Below, piece after piece: positions 7,586 through 17,448 of a DNA stretch of 64,000 nucleotides. Positions within the stretch are counted from its first letter, which is position 1, and each line of letters opens with the position of its first letter. Source of the stretch: Terriglobia bacterium. Its GTDB lineage: Bacteria; Acidobacteriota; Terriglobia; Bryobacterales; Bryobacteraceae. The stretch covers positions 1-64,000 of the forward strand of contig JAJPHS010000152.1 in the NCBI GenBank assembly GCA_021325175.1, in the 5' to 3' direction. The notes beneath the pieces were generated by a model. The model was not told the DNA's origin. It saw only the letters and a list, made by a program, of their open reading frames with translations, and searched no databases. The position numbers were made by a program, and so were the translations under genes.

Positions 7586-8692
7586 ATGTTCCCGAAACGA
7601 TCTCTCGCCGCAACTCTCGATTCGCGCAATCTCGATCTGTTGCGCGCGGTCGCTGTTTCCTGCGTGCTCGGCGCGCATCTGCTGCTCTGCCTGGTGGACG
7701 AAAAGGTTCTTCATATCGCCTCCTACGACCTGTGGAAATGGGGCACGAACGAGCTGGGGCACCTGGGGGTGCTGTTCTTTTTCGTCCACACCGCGCTGGT
7801 CCTCATGCTGAGCCTGGAGCGCACGCCGCGGGCGGGCATGATCGTGAATTTCTATCTTCGCCGCATTTTCCGCATTTATCCGCTGAGCATCGCCTGCATT
7901 GCGCTCGTTCTACTGCTCCACATCCCGCAGGTGCCCGATGCGAGCTACTCCGGCTGGCAGTGGAGCGAAATCGCGTCCAATCTGCTGCTGATTCAAAACA
8001 TCACCCGGCGCGCTGATGTGATTACGCCGCTCTGGACGCTGCCGCGCGAATTTCAGATGTACCTGGTGCTGCCGTTCATTTTTCTGCTGCTTCAGCGGTT
8101 CCGGTCGAGCCTTGCTGTTTTAATCCTGTGGTTCGGATTCTTCGCGGCCGTGCCGAGCATGCCGCTGCTTTCCTGCTTTCCCTGTTTTATGGGCGGAGTC
8201 TTCGCCTACCAGCTCGCGCGGGAACGAACGTTCCGGCTGCCATCCTGGACGTGGCCGATGGCGATCGCGCTTTTGCTCGCCGCTCACGTTCTGGCGATGG
8301 CGACGATTCTGCCCGATTATCGAAGCGACTACATGCTGTGCATGTTTCTCGGCGCGTGATTCCAAACGTCGCCGATTTGCGCGATTCGTGGATGACGAGC
8401 GCGGTGAAAGCGGTCGCGAAATATTCCTACGGGATTTACCTTTGCCACGATCCGGTGCTGTGGTTCGCGTTCAGTAAGCTCGGCTGGCTTCCGTTGTGGA
8501 TTCGCTGGTTTATTTTCGCGGCGTTGATGATTCTAGCGCCAATTTGCTGCGTATCGCTGGCTGGAAGCGCCGATGATCGATTTCGGCCGGCGGCTGGCGT
8601 TGCGGTGGAGCAGTTTGCGGAAAACTTTGGTCGCGCTGCCTGTGGATTACTTCTTAAGGGAGTCCCCGTTAAGCCGGAAATTTCCCGCGTAA
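7586..8692 (+). pseudogene. Acyltransferase-3 (OafA/YrhL-type), two compensating frameshifts
   Basis: The first 258 codons from ATG 7586 encode a typical acyltransferase-3 N-terminus (NLDLLRAVAVSCVLGAH, FYLRRIFRIYP, TPLWTLPREFQMYL) with several membrane helices. The frame stops at 8359, but the family continues in the next frame from about 8355 (VIPNVADLRDSW, YSYGIYLCHDPVLW). It returns to the original frame near 8554 (YRWLEAPMIDFGRRLA) and ends with TAA at 8692. One missing base at GCGTGATT and one extra base at TGCTGCGTAT would explain this. It is either a pseudogene or two assembly errors. The intact protein would O-acylate surface sugars. The 3' end overlaps trpD by 24 bp. Confidence 0.75.
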
Positions 8693-9682
8693 CTGTTCCA
8701 GGCGGGCGCGCGCTTCGCCGGAATCGATGGATCGCGCGGCGAGTTTCATGGCTGCCCCAAGATCCTGCGCCATTCCCCCCGCGATGAGGCCGGCGGCGGC
8801 GTTGACCAGCACGATATCGCGCGCCGCGCCCGATGCGCCTTCGAGCACCTGGCGAGCGATTTCGGCGTTGCGTGATGCGTCGCCGCCTTTCAGATCCTCC
8901 AGCGCCGCGCGGCGAATGCCGAACTGCTCCGGGGTCCACAAAAACCGGGCGACGCGCCCGCCGCACACGTCGTAAACATCGGTGGGACCCGTGGTGCTGA
9001 TTTCGTCCAGGCCATCGTGCCCGTGAACGATGAAGGAATGCCGCGTTCCGAGCCGGGCCAGCGCCTCGGCCATGATTTGCGCCGCGCCGGACGATGGCGC
9101 GCCGATCAGTTGCACTTGCGCCCGCGCCGGATTCGCCAGCGGGCCGAGCAGGTTGAACACGGTGCGCATCCTTAATTCGCGCCGCACCGGCTGCGCGTAT
9201 TTCATGGCGGGATGCAGATTCGGGGCGAACAGGAACGCGATGCCGATCTCGCGAACCGCCCGCGAAGCCTCGGCCGGCGTCATCGCGAAGCGAACGCCCA
9301 AGGCTTGCATCAACTCCGCGCTGCCGGCGCCGGCGTTGGAAATCGAACGGTTGCCGTGCTTGGCGACACGCGCGCCGGCGCCCGCCATCACCAGCGCGGC
9401 GATGGTTGAAATATTGAACGTGCCGTGGCCGTCGCCGCCGGCGCCGCAGGTGTCGATCACGTCATCGCCGGCATCGACCGGGATCACGCGCTCCCGCATG
9501 GCGCGCGCGAATCCGGCGAGCTCGTCCGCGGTTTCGCCCTTCATTTTTAAGGCGACCAGAAACGCGGCGACTAGCGGCTCGCTGGCCTCGCCTTCGAGCA
9601 GAACGCTCATGGCCTGGTGCGCGTCCTCCGGCGTAAGATGCTCGCCGGCGGCGACGCGATGAAGAAAGGGCAGCAGAGGCAT
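8669..9682 (-). CDS. trpD: Anthranilate phosphoribosyltransferase
   Basis: The 337-residue protein transfers phosphoribosyl from PRPP to anthranilate, the second step of tryptophan synthesis. Family motifs are present: DTCGAGGDGHGTFNIST (PRPP-binding glycine loop), AKHGNRSISNAGAGSAE, and NLLGPLANPA. The metal-binding acidic pair is in HDGLDEIST. The ATG at 9682 (MPLLPFLHR) matches the usual N-terminus; an upstream in-frame TTG would add 8 residues. No other trp gene is in the window, so the pathway is scattered or lies outside it. Confidence 0.93.
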   Translation of the reverse strand: MPLLPFLHRVAAGEHLTPEDAHQAMSVLLEGEASEPLVAAFLVALKMKGETADELAGFARAMRERVIPVDAGDDVIDTCGAGGDGHGTFNISTIAALVMAGAGARVAKHGNRSISNAGAGSAELMQALGVRFAMTPAEASRAVREIGIAFLFAPNLHPAMKYAQPVRRELRMRTVFNLLGPLANPARAQVQLIGAPSSGAAQIMAEALARLGTRHSFIVHGHDGLDEISTTGPTDVYDVCGGRVARFLWTPEQFGIRRAALEDLKGGDASRNAEIARQVLEGASGAARDIVLVNAAAGLIAGGMAQDLGAAMKLAARSIDSGEARARLEQLRGKFPA

Positions 9683-9789
9683 CGTGAACGGACCGGAAGC
9701 CCGCAATACTCAAGCTTAGCGTGCCGGCCCTACGGCAGGAAATTCACGAGCGTAAACCGTAGCGGGAACTTTCAGGTAGTATCACGCGT

Positions 9790-10533
9790 ATGAGGATCAT
9801 GCGGATTTTTGCGGTCGTTCTCGCCGGCGCCGGTCTGCTCGCCGCAGCCGGGGTCAAGGATTTTTCGAAAACCGTTCCGCTCGATGACAAAGGACGTTTT
9901 ACGCTCGATACGTATAAAGGATCGATTCACATCACCGCCTGGGATCAGCCTCAGGCGCAAATCCAGGCGCGAATCGAGGAAGATCCGGGCTGGCGCGCGA
10001 TGCCGGTCGAGGACGTCGAGATTCGCGTCGACGCCTCCAGCGGCGATGTTCGCGTAAAGACCGATTATCACCGGCAGTTTTGGACCGACGGCACCCTGCC
10101 GTTTGTCCACTATACGATCCGCGTACCGCGCGGCGTCGCTTTGCGCATCAAGGACTATAAATCGGAGTCGGACATCAGCGGCGTTCAAGGCGAATTGGAG
10201 TTTGAAACGTACAAAGGCCGCGCGCGAATCGAGGGCGTGGCGGGCGCTTTGACGCTCGAAACGTATAAAGGCGACATTCAAGTGGCGGTGACGAAATTCG
10301 CCGGACCCAGCCGCATCCACACTTATCGCGGGATCGTAGATGTTTCGCTGCCGCGCGCCAGCGCCTTCGATCTTCGCACCAGTTTTGAACGGCGCGCCGA
10401 ATTTGAATGCGACTTTCCCCGGACCATTCATTCCACCGGAAGACAAACGCGAATCGACGGAGCGGTAAATGGCGGCGGCGCTCCGCTGCACATCAGCTCC
10501 TATCGCGGAAATATCCGGCTGCGCGCGATTTAA
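9790..10533 (+). CDS. Secreted DUF4097-like beta-helix protein
   Basis: The 247-residue protein has a signal peptide ending near AAAGV. Its body is made of repeated strands with a recurring core: DTYKGSIHI, ETYKGRARI, ETYKGDIQV, HTYRGIVDV and SSYRGNIRL. This (T/S)Y(K/R)G pattern fits the beta-solenoid of putative adhesins in the DUF4097 group. Location is probably periplasm or outer membrane and function is unknown. It lies between the divergent trpD and the nucleoside phosphorylase, about 50 bp before the latter. Confidence 0.7.
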   Translation: MRIMRIFAVVLAGAGLLAAAGVKDFSKTVPLDDKGRFTLDTYKGSIHITAWDQPQAQIQARIEEDPGWRAMPVEDVEIRVDASSGDVRVKTDYHRQFWTDGTLPFVHYTIRVPRGVALRIKDYKSESDISGVQGELEFETYKGRARIEGVAGALTLETYKGDIQVAVTKFAGPSRIHTYRGIVDVSLPRASAFDLRTSFERRAEFECDFPRTIHSTGRQTRIDGAVNGGGAPLHISSYRGNIRLRAI

Positions 10534-10584
10534 CTAAGAACGTCCTTTACTTACAATCACCTAAGATGCTACTCTCAGTTCTTA

Positions 10585-11889
10585 ATGCGAACTGTCGACC
10601 TGATTCATCGCAAGCGGGACGGAGAAGAACTATCTCCGGAAGAAATTGCCTTCCTCGTTGACGGTTATACGAGCGGGTCTATTCCCGATTATCAAATGGC
10701 CGCCTTTCTGATGGCGGTTTTTTTCGCCAACATGACCGATCGGGAGGTCAGCGCTTTGACCGAACGAATGGTCGCATCGGGCGAAACCATCGATCTGTCG
10801 TCGGTTCCGGGCGTCAAGGTTGACAAACACTCCACCGGCGGAGTCGGGGACAAAACCAGCCTGATTGCCGCGCCGCTGGCCGCCGCGGCGGGCGCCGTCG
10901 TGCCGATGATTTCAGGGCGCGCACTGGGCCACACCGGCGGAACACTGGATAAGCTCGAATCGATTCCGGGATTTCGCACCAATCTCACGGTGGATGAATT
11001 TCGCGATCAGCTCGGGAAACTGAAGCTGGCCTTCATGGGCCAGACGCCGCAGGTCGCTCCGGCCGACGGCAAGCTCTACGCGCTGCGGGATTCGACGGCG
11101 ACGGTGGAATCCATTCCCTTGATCGCGTCTTCGATCATGTCCAAGAAGCTCGCCGAGGGGATGGACGCACTGGTGCTCGACGTAAAGGTCGGCTCGGGCG
11201 CATTCATGAAGCGGCAGGTCGACGCGCGGCGGCTGGCGCAGATGATGGTAGGCATCGGACGGCGGCTGGATAAGCGCGTGCAGGCGCTGATCACGGATAT
11301 GAATCAGCCGCTCGGTTTCGCCATCGGCAATGCGCTGGAAGTGATGGAGGTTTCGCAGACGCTGCAAAACGTCGGGCCCACGGATCTCACGCGGCTTTCG
11401 CTGGAGCTGGCGGCGAGGATGATTTACCTGGGCAAGGTGGCGCCGACGCTCGAAGAAGCGCGCGAGATCGCGCAGAAGAAGCTGCTCGACGGCTCCGGTT
11501 ATCGCAAATTAAAGGAAGTGATCGCGGCGCAGGGCGGCAATCCGCAGGTGCTGGACCGGTTCGAGCTGCTGCCCAACGCCACGGGGGCGCGGGAAATCGC
11601 GTCGCCGCGCGCGGGCTATATCAGCGCGATCGACGCCGAGTATATCGGGCAGGCTTCGGCCATGATCGGCGCGGGCCGCGATATGAAGGAAGACAGCATC
11701 GATCCGGCCGTCGGCGTGATTCTGGAGGTGAAAATCGGTCAGAAGGTCGATGCCGGCGGAGTGCTGTGCCGCCTGTATTATACGAACGACGCCAATGTAG
11801 AGGAAGCCGCCCAGCTCGTCGAAGACGCGTTCCGGATCTCGGGTTCGGCGCCGGAGGAGCGGGAACTGATTCTCGAAGTAGTCGGCTAG
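10585..11889 (+). CDS. deoA: Pyrimidine-nucleoside (thymidine) phosphorylase
   Basis: The 434-residue cytoplasmic enzyme cleaves thymidine or uridine with phosphate to base and (deoxy)ribose 1-phosphate. The sequence shows the family signature SGRALGHTGGTLDKLESIPG, the phosphate-binding VDKHSTGGVGDKTSL and the substrate segment LYALRDSTATVESIPLI. The C-terminal domain (GYISAIDAEYIGQASAMIGAGR) is the lipoyl-like PYNP_C. Length is standard. Whether it is pdp-type (broad) or strict deoA cannot be told from sequence. Confidence 0.94.
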   Translation: MRTVDLIHRKRDGEELSPEEIAFLVDGYTSGSIPDYQMAAFLMAVFFANMTDREVSALTERMVASGETIDLSSVPGVKVDKHSTGGVGDKTSLIAAPLAAAAGAVVPMISGRALGHTGGTLDKLESIPGFRTNLTVDEFRDQLGKLKLAFMGQTPQVAPADGKLYALRDSTATVESIPLIASSIMSKKLAEGMDALVLDVKVGSGAFMKRQVDARRLAQMMVGIGRRLDKRVQALITDMNQPLGFAIGNALEVMEVSQTLQNVGPTDLTRLSLELAARMIYLGKVAPTLEEAREIAQKKLLDGSGYRKLKEVIAAQGGNPQVLDRFELLPNATGAREIASPRAGYISAIDAEYIGQASAMIGAGRDMKEDSIDPAVGVILEVKIGQKVDAGGVLCRLYYTNDANVEEAAQLVEDAFRISGSAPEERELILEVVG

Positions 11890-11918
11890 CGGCGCGGGCT
11901 GCATCCGGCCTTGGCTGG

Positions 11919-13349
11919 CTACCCCGCCTGCGGATTGATGGTCACGAATACCGTCTGGCCGCCGCGATTGATGAACAACAACACCGGCCGCGAACCGGAC
12001 TGCGACAACGCCGACTGCATATCGTTTATCGACTTGACCGGCCGCCGGTTCACTTCTTCGATCACGTCGCCGGTTTGAAGACCGGCATTCGCCGCCGGGC
12101 CCATCGGATCGACGCTCACCACAACCAGCCCCGGCGTGTTCGGCGGCAGGTTGAGCTGCGATGCGATGCGGGGCGTCATCGGTTCCACGCTCAGCCCCAG
12201 CTTGCCTCCCGTAGCCGGTTGCGGTGAGGGCTCATTGTGCGGCTGGTTCGGCTTAAGTTCGTCCAGCTTTGCCCGAATCTGCATATCCTTGCCATCACGT
12301 TTCACCATCAGCGTGATATCGGATCCGGGAGGCGTGCTGGCGATTGCGTTCCGGAATGTATTCGCGTCGGCTATAGGCTTTCCGTTCAGCGCCGTGATCA
12401 CGTCGCCGACTTTGATTCCGGCCTTCTCCGCCGGACCGTTGGCTTCCACCGAATTGATCAGCACGCCATTGGTGTCGGATAATCCCAAACTGGAAGAAAG
12501 CGACGACGTCAACGGCTGGATGCCGACCCCCAGATGGCCGCGCGTCACCTTACCGGATTTAATCAACTGATCCATGACGCTGCGCGCCATATTGGAGGGA
12601 ATGGCAAAGCCGATTCCGATGAACCCTCCCGTGGTGGAAAGGATTTGCGAATTGATCCCGATCAGTTCCGCGGTGGTGTTGATCAACGCGCCGCCCGAAT
12701 TGCCCTGATTGATCGGAGCATCGGTCTGGAGAAAATCCTCGAACGATCCGTTGCTGAGTCCCGTGGTCCGGCCCTTGGCGCTGATGATCCCGTTTGTTAC
12801 GGTTTCACCCACCCCCAGCGGATTTCCGATCGCCAGGCAAACGTCGCCAACCTGGACCTTATCGGAATCGCCGAGCGCCAGCGTCGGCAGATTGCTCGCA
12901 TCGATCTTGAGCACGGCCAGATCGCTCAGCGGATCGGAGCCGACCAGCTTTGCCGGAAACGAGCGATTATTGCTCAGATCGACGCTGATTTTTTCCGCCC
13001 CGTCAATGACGTGATGGTTGGTGAGAATATATCCGTCGCCGCGGACCAGGACGCCGGAGCCGAGCGCGTGCTCCACCTCCTGCTGCTGCTGGCTGCTGCT
13101 CGGATTGCCGAAAAACCATTGGAAAAAGGGCTCATTTTGAAACGGAAACTGCTGCGCGGGGCGCACCCGCAGCGCGGCATGAACGGTGACCACGGCTGGC
13201 GCGACCCGCGACACCAGCGGCGCGTAGGATTGCGGCGCGGTGGAAGAAATATTGGGCGGCGCGCTCGCGTACGTCACCTTCGGCTGCGAGCGCTGGCATG
13301 CGGCAAGTGAAAGGGCGGCGATCACCGCCACGGCCTTCCGATTCGGCAT
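11919..13349 (-). CDS. degP: HtrA/DegP-family serine protease, lipoprotein
   Basis: The 476-residue protein has a lipoprotein signal (LSLAAC, Cys18). A trypsin-like domain carries the triad His113 (TNHHV), Asp143 (SDLAVLK) and Ser218 (QGNSGGA). Two PDZ domains follow (about 275-365 and 385-475), each with the GxVI carboxylate-loop region (AGIKVGDVI, AGLQTGDVI). It should degrade or refold misfolded envelope proteins. The ATG at 13349 has GAGGAA at about 8 nt; an in-frame ATG 15 bp upstream is the alternative. The gene is divergent from the GT2 gene. Confidence 0.92.
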   Translation of the reverse strand: MPNRKAVAVIAALSLAACQRSQPKVTYASAPPNISSTAPQSYAPLVSRVAPAVVTVHAALRVRPAQQFPFQNEPFFQWFFGNPSSSQQQQEVEHALGSGVLVRGDGYILTNHHVIDGAEKISVDLSNNRSFPAKLVGSDPLSDLAVLKIDASNLPTLALGDSDKVQVGDVCLAIGNPLGVGETVTNGIISAKGRTTGLSNGSFEDFLQTDAPINQGNSGGALINTTAELIGINSQILSTTGGFIGIGFAIPSNMARSVMDQLIKSGKVTRGHLGVGIQPLTSSLSSSLGLSDTNGVLINSVEANGPAEKAGIKVGDVITALNGKPIADANTFRNAIASTPPGSDITLMVKRDGKDMQIRAKLDELKPNQPHNEPSPQPATGGKLGLSVEPMTPRIASQLNLPPNTPGLVVVSVDPMGPAANAGLQTGDVIEEVNRRPVKSINDMQSALSQSGSRPVLLFINRGGQTVFVTINPQAG

Positions 13350-13464
13350 AGCAACATTCCTCATAAAGAGTCAGATGCGGGCGGTGAACAGAGTTTTCGC
13401 GAAACAAGAGCCGTACGGAAACCGCAGCTAGCCGGAACAGATCCTGGTATTCTTGTAAGTACCG

Positions 13465-14451
13465 GTGAACCTTTCCGTCGTTATTCCGATCCATAACGAA
13501 GAACCCTCGATCCTGCCCTTGTACGACCGCCTGACGGCGGTGATGGAACGAATCCACAAACCCTACGAGATCATCTTCGTGGACGACGCCTCCACCGACC
13601 GGAGCTTCGACCTGCTCGCCAACCTAGTCGAAACCGATTCGCGGCTGAAGGTGATCCGCCTGCGGCGAAATTTCGGGCAGACCGCCGCGCTCGCCGCCGG
13701 ATTCGACGAAGCGCAGGGCAACGTGATCATCTCGCTTGACGGCGATTTGCAGCACGCGCCCGAAGATATTCCCGCGCTGCTCGAAAAAATCGAAGAGGGC
13801 TACGATATCGCCAGCGGCTGGCGCAAAAACCGGCTGGATAACGCGGTTACGCGAAAAATTCCCTCGCGCATCGCCAATTGGCTGATGAAGAAAGCGTCTA
13901 ATGTCGATCTGCGCGATTTCGGAACGACATTTAAAGCCTACCGCGCCGAAGTGCTGAAGGACGTGAATCTCTATGGCGAGCTGCACCGCTTCATCCCCGC
14001 GCTGGCCGCCTTCTACGGGGCGCGCGTCGCCGAAGTGCCGATCCGCAATCTGCCGCGCTCCTCCGGCGGCTCGCATTACGGCCTCGGCCGCACCTTCCGC
14101 GTGATGTTCGATATCTTCACCATCTGGTTTTTGCTGAAATATTTTACACGCCCGATGCACTTTTTCGGGAAATGGGGGCTGGTCTTCACTGGCTGCGGCG
14201 GAAGCATTCTGGCGCTTCTGGCCGGAGAAAAAGTCTGGACCGGCCGCGATATTATCGAGGACCATGGGCCGCTGATGGTGCTGGGGGCGCTCTCGCTGGT
14301 CACCGGAATTGTTTTGTTCTGCACGGGGCTGCTCGGCGAGGTGCTGACCCGGACTTATTTCGAAAGCCAGGGCCGCCGGATTTACGCCGTCCGCGAGATC
14401 CGCACGCGCCGCGAGCCGCAGGTGGCCGACGGAGCGCACGGCGCGCGCTAG
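13465..14451 (+). CDS. GT2 glycosyltransferase, DPM1/ArnC-like with two TM helices
   Basis: The 328-residue protein starts with GTG. The GT-A fold is evident: LSVVIPIHNEE, VDDASTD, and the metal-binding DGDLQHAPED. Two C-terminal membrane helices (about residues 235-255 and 270-295) follow a KYFTRPMHFFG linker. Such enzymes transfer a sugar from a nucleotide or to undecaprenyl phosphate at the inner membrane. It lies 2 bp before the HAD gene, so the two are probably co-transcribed. Confidence 0.9.
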   Translation: MNLSVVIPIHNEEPSILPLYDRLTAVMERIHKPYEIIFVDDASTDRSFDLLANLVETDSRLKVIRLRRNFGQTAALAAGFDEAQGNVIISLDGDLQHAPEDIPALLEKIEEGYDIASGWRKNRLDNAVTRKIPSRIANWLMKKASNVDLRDFGTTFKAYRAEVLKDVNLYGELHRFIPALAAFYGARVAEVPIRNLPRSSGGSHYGLGRTFRVMFDIFTIWFLLKYFTRPMHFFGKWGLVFTGCGGSILALLAGEKVWTGRDIIEDHGPLMVLGALSLVTGIVLFCTGLLGEVLTRTYFESQGRRIYAVREIRTRREPQVADGAHGAR

Positions 14452-14453
14452 CA

Positions 14454-15062
14454 ATGCCCATCCGCGCGGTGATCTTCGATTACGGCGGCGTGGTCTGTTT
14501 TCATCCTTCGAAGGAACAGATCGCCGAAGCCGCCGCCGTCTGTAAGGTTTCCCCGGAAGAGTTCGTGCGCGCGCTCTGGAAGAATCGCCTGCGTTATGAC
14601 GCGGGCCAGCATCCTTACGACTACTGGCGGGAAACCGCGGCGTTAATGAATCGCGCCTTGGACGACGCCGGAATCGAGGAGATGATCCGCCGCGAGATCG
14701 ATTTCTGGAGCCGCTTCGACGATCGCGTGCTGGGCTGGATCGAGCGGCTTCGCGCTTCCGGCGTTCGCACCGGAATTCTTTCCAATCTTCCAGTCCCGCT
14801 CGGCGCGCGCCTGAGAAGCAACGGCTTGTTAAGACATTTCGATCAGGTTACGTTTTCTTGTGAGCTGGGCTGCACCAAACCCGATCGCCGGATTTACGAG
14901 AACGCCCTTCAGGGACTCGGCGTCCTTGCGGAAGAAGCGCTGTTTATCGACGATCGTCCCGAGAACGTCGCCGGAGCGCGGCAGGCGGGTCTGCACGCGG
15001 AGCTTTACACCACTTGGGAAAATTTTGGCGATGTTCCCGCGCGCTATGCCCTTCCAGGTTAA
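14454..15062 (+). CDS. HAD-superfamily hydrolase (subfamily IA)
   Basis: The 202-residue protein carries an altered motif I, FDYGGVV: the nucleophile Asp is present, but the usual second Asp is replaced by Gly, as in several IA-3 members. Motif II is GILSNLP, the motif III Lys is in GCTKPDRRIY, and motif IV is FIDDRPENVAGA. It is probably a phosphatase or haloacid dehalogenase of unknown substrate. It starts 2 bp after the GT2 stop; the longer open frame upstream is the shadow of GT2. Confidence 0.85.
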   Translation: MPIRAVIFDYGGVVCFHPSKEQIAEAAAVCKVSPEEFVRALWKNRLRYDAGQHPYDYWRETAALMNRALDDAGIEEMIRREIDFWSRFDDRVLGWIERLRASGVRTGILSNLPVPLGARLRSNGLLRHFDQVTFSCELGCTKPDRRIYENALQGLGVLAEEALFIDDRPENVAGARQAGLHAELYTTWENFGDVPARYALPG

Positions 15063-15157
15063 TCCGCTTAATGCTCGTGGCCATCGAGCGGGCAGCGCGC
15101 TTCCACAATAAGCCCAAAATTTCATGAAATTCCAGGTTGTGAACGATCGCTGCGCCT

Positions 15158-16609
15158 CTATTTCACGCCGAGCGATTTCCGCAGCGCGATGAACTCCGGC
15201 AGCACCATCGATTCCACCAGGGGATCGCCGGTTTGTTCCGGCAGTGGCCACAGCCGCAGTAATTTTCGCGCCTGGTCCTTGTCGCCCGATGCGGCCAGCG
15301 CCGTCGCGTAGAAGGTCCGCGCCTGGCCATCGGCGGGTGGCGGCGTGTTCTCGTATTTTTTCTGAAGCGACTCGATGTCCTGGCGAATTCCCGCGTTCCA
15401 GATCGCGAGCTGGCGCGCCGCCAGTGTTTTATCGGGCGACGATTCAAGCGCCGCGATGGCCTGCTCGCGCCGGCCGGTGGTATAGAGCCAGCACGCTTGC
15501 CGCCAGGGGCGCAGCCGGTCGTCGCGCTGCGAATCGAGGTACCGCTTGAACATGGAGTCGGCGCCAGCCAGATCCCCGCCGAGCCAGTGCGCCACCGTCG
15601 CTTTGTATAGATCCGCGCCGCCTAAAAAAGCGGGATTTTGCTGATATGCGCGCAAAAACAGCTTTTCCGCGTCGGCAAAGCGGGCATTCATGAAATATGC
15701 CTCGCCCAGCGAGTCGAGCATATTGAGCGCTTGCGCCGGCTGCTTCCCGTACTCCTCGAAGGCCTTGCGAGCGCCGTCGAGGTCGCCGGCCAGCGCGCGC
15801 GCGTAGCCGAGCGAGTTCAGCGCCGCCGCGTTGTTCGGATCGATCGCCGCGATTTTCTCATATGCCGACGCGGCGGCGGCGAAATTCCGCGCGATCAGCT
15901 CCGCTTCGGCCAGCGTGTTGAGCAAAGGCGGATCATTCGGTTCGAGCGCCGCCAGCCTGGTAAGAGCCCGCGCTCGCGCCGCCACATCGCCTGAAAGCGC
16001 CGCCGACGCAACCTCAATTTTCGTCCGGTCGATTTCGCTTTTAAGACCGGCTTGCGAGAGAGCGCGATGGGCGACGTCCAGCGCATCCGCCGTTGCGCCG
16101 CGCGCGGCAAGCGAATCGATCCAGGACAACCAGGCCGCGCCAAATTTCGGATCGAGCGTTACCGCGCGCTCGTACTCGCCGCGTCCCCAGGCCGCGATCG
16201 CTTCTTCGTTCGCGGTCGAAAAACCGCGCGCCGAAGGATCGATCCGCTTTGCGACGGCATTCATCGCCTTCAGGACGTCGCCGCGCTCCGCCATCGCCTC
16301 GACGATCTTGTGCCGCGACGCGTCTTCGATTTCCACTTCGAAGCGCAGTTGGCCCGCGCCGCCGGTATAGTATCCGTGAAGCAATCGCGTCGCGCCGCCC
16401 GCATAGGCCGCGCTTACTTCGGCGGCGCGAAACGCCTTGGTCGAGCCCGCCTCGGCGATCTCCGCATCGACGATCGCCGGCGCGGCCGAGGCGATCCAAT
16501 CGAGCGAATCATCGCCGGTTAAATTTTCAAACGGCAGGATGGCGATTTTCTGCGCGATTCGCCGCGGCGATCCGGAGCACGCCGCCAGCGCGGCAACGAT
16601 CATCACCAC
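15158..16609 (-). CDS. TPR-repeat lipoprotein
   Basis: The 483-residue protein begins with a short lipoprotein signal, MVMIVAALAAC. A region with ILPFENLTGDDSLDW recalls the TolB-like N-terminal domain found in many acidobacterial TPR proteins. Several TPR units follow, such as AASAYEKIAAIDPNNAAALNSLGYARALAG and LFLRAYQQNPAF. Function is unknown and a scaffolding role is likely. It begins 11 bp after the stop of the upstream TPR gene, so the two form an operon. Confidence 0.8.
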   Translation of the reverse strand: MVMIVAALAACSGSPRRIAQKIAILPFENLTGDDSLDWIASAAPAIVDAEIAEAGSTKAFRAAEVSAAYAGGATRLLHGYYTGGAGQLRFEVEIEDASRHKIVEAMAERGDVLKAMNAVAKRIDPSARGFSTANEEAIAAWGRGEYERAVTLDPKFGAAWLSWIDSLAARGATADALDVAHRALSQAGLKSEIDRTKIEVASAALSGDVAARARALTRLAALEPNDPPLLNTLAEAELIARNFAAAASAYEKIAAIDPNNAAALNSLGYARALAGDLDGARKAFEEYGKQPAQALNMLDSLGEAYFMNARFADAEKLFLRAYQQNPAFLGGADLYKATVAHWLGGDLAGADSMFKRYLDSQRDDRLRPWRQACWLYTTGRREQAIAALESSPDKTLAARQLAIWNAGIRQDIESLQKKYENTPPPADGQARTFYATALAASGDKDQARKLLRLWPLPEQTGDPLVESMVLPEFIALRKSLGVK

Positions 16610-16620
16610 CCAGGCGCGGA

Positions 16621-17388
16621 TCAGAGGACCTTTTGCTCCGTCGCCAGGATCTGCTTGAACTCGACGTTATCCTGAAGCCTGGCGAACTCCGGATCGGTTT
16701 GAAATTTCTTGCGATCCTTGAAGCCTTCCTCCAGACATTTCCGCATGTAAAGCAGCGCGTGCTCCACGTCGCCATCCTTGGCGTAGGTCTTGGCCATCAG
16801 ATAGTGCAGATTCGCCCGATCCTCAACCGAACGCTCCTGAAGCGTCGTGCCCACGGCATTGCGCCGCTCGAAGACCAGCGGGTCGAGCTTCAGCGCTTCC
16901 TGAAACATTACCGCCGCCTTCTTGTAATCCTTTCGCGCGAAATACGCCGTGCCCAGATTGCTGATGAACGACGCGGTGTTCGGCATAATCCGGATGGCTT
17001 TTCTGTATTCGCCGATCGCCCGGCGGTAGGATTTGCGCGCGTAGTAGATGGTCCCCAGATTGTTGATCGCCTCGGCGTATCTCGGGTCCAGCTTGATTGC
17101 GCGCTCATATTGCCGCTTGGCCGCGTCCAGATCGAGCATCTGATGATAGGCGATCCCGATCTTGTTGGCGAGCACCGGCGAATTTTTCGGGCCCTCCTGA
17201 TAAGTTTCGATCGCCTCGCGGTACATTTTCCGCGCCATGAAAATGTCGCCGCGCGTTTCGGGTGAAAGCTCCTTCACCGGGTTAGCTGGGGCGGTCCGTT
17301 CCGGCGCGCGAAATCCGTTGGCGGTTTGCGCCGGCGGATTTTGAAACCCTAAAGTCGTTACGAACATCAACGAGAGACCGAAAAACAT
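16621..17388 (-). CDS. Secreted TPR-repeat protein
   Basis: The 255-residue protein has a signal peptide (MFFGLSLMFVTTLGFQ) and four or more TPR units, such as AKRQYERAIKLDPRYAEAINNLGTIYYA in two overlapping registers. The ATG at 17388 is well supported by GGAGG at a spacing of 5 nt. It is the first gene of a pair with the TPR lipoprotein downstream. The role is not evident from sequence. Confidence 0.82.
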   Translation of the reverse strand: MFFGLSLMFVTTLGFQNPPAQTANGFRAPERTAPANPVKELSPETRGDIFMARKMYREAIETYQEGPKNSPVLANKIGIAYHQMLDLDAAKRQYERAIKLDPRYAEAINNLGTIYYARKSYRRAIGEYRKAIRIMPNTASFISNLGTAYFARKDYKKAAVMFQEALKLDPLVFERRNAVGTTLQERSVEDRANLHYLMAKTYAKDGDVEHALLYMRKCLEEGFKDRKKFQTDPEFARLQDNVEFKQILATEQKVL

Positions 17389-17448
17389 AGGGGCCTCCTA
17401 CCTTGAATACACTTTATCACTGCCTATCGGCAGATAGAAGGCGGGGGA

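Noticed and set aside
16093..17265. Long Arg-rich plus-strand open frame
   Set aside because: It is antisense to two TPR genes and shows the Arg/Ala-rich composition of a GC-rich shadow frame.
17405..17435. CTGCCGATAGGCAG inverted repeat as pgk terminator
   Set aside because: The stem is only five base pairs and no U-run follows on the minus strand.
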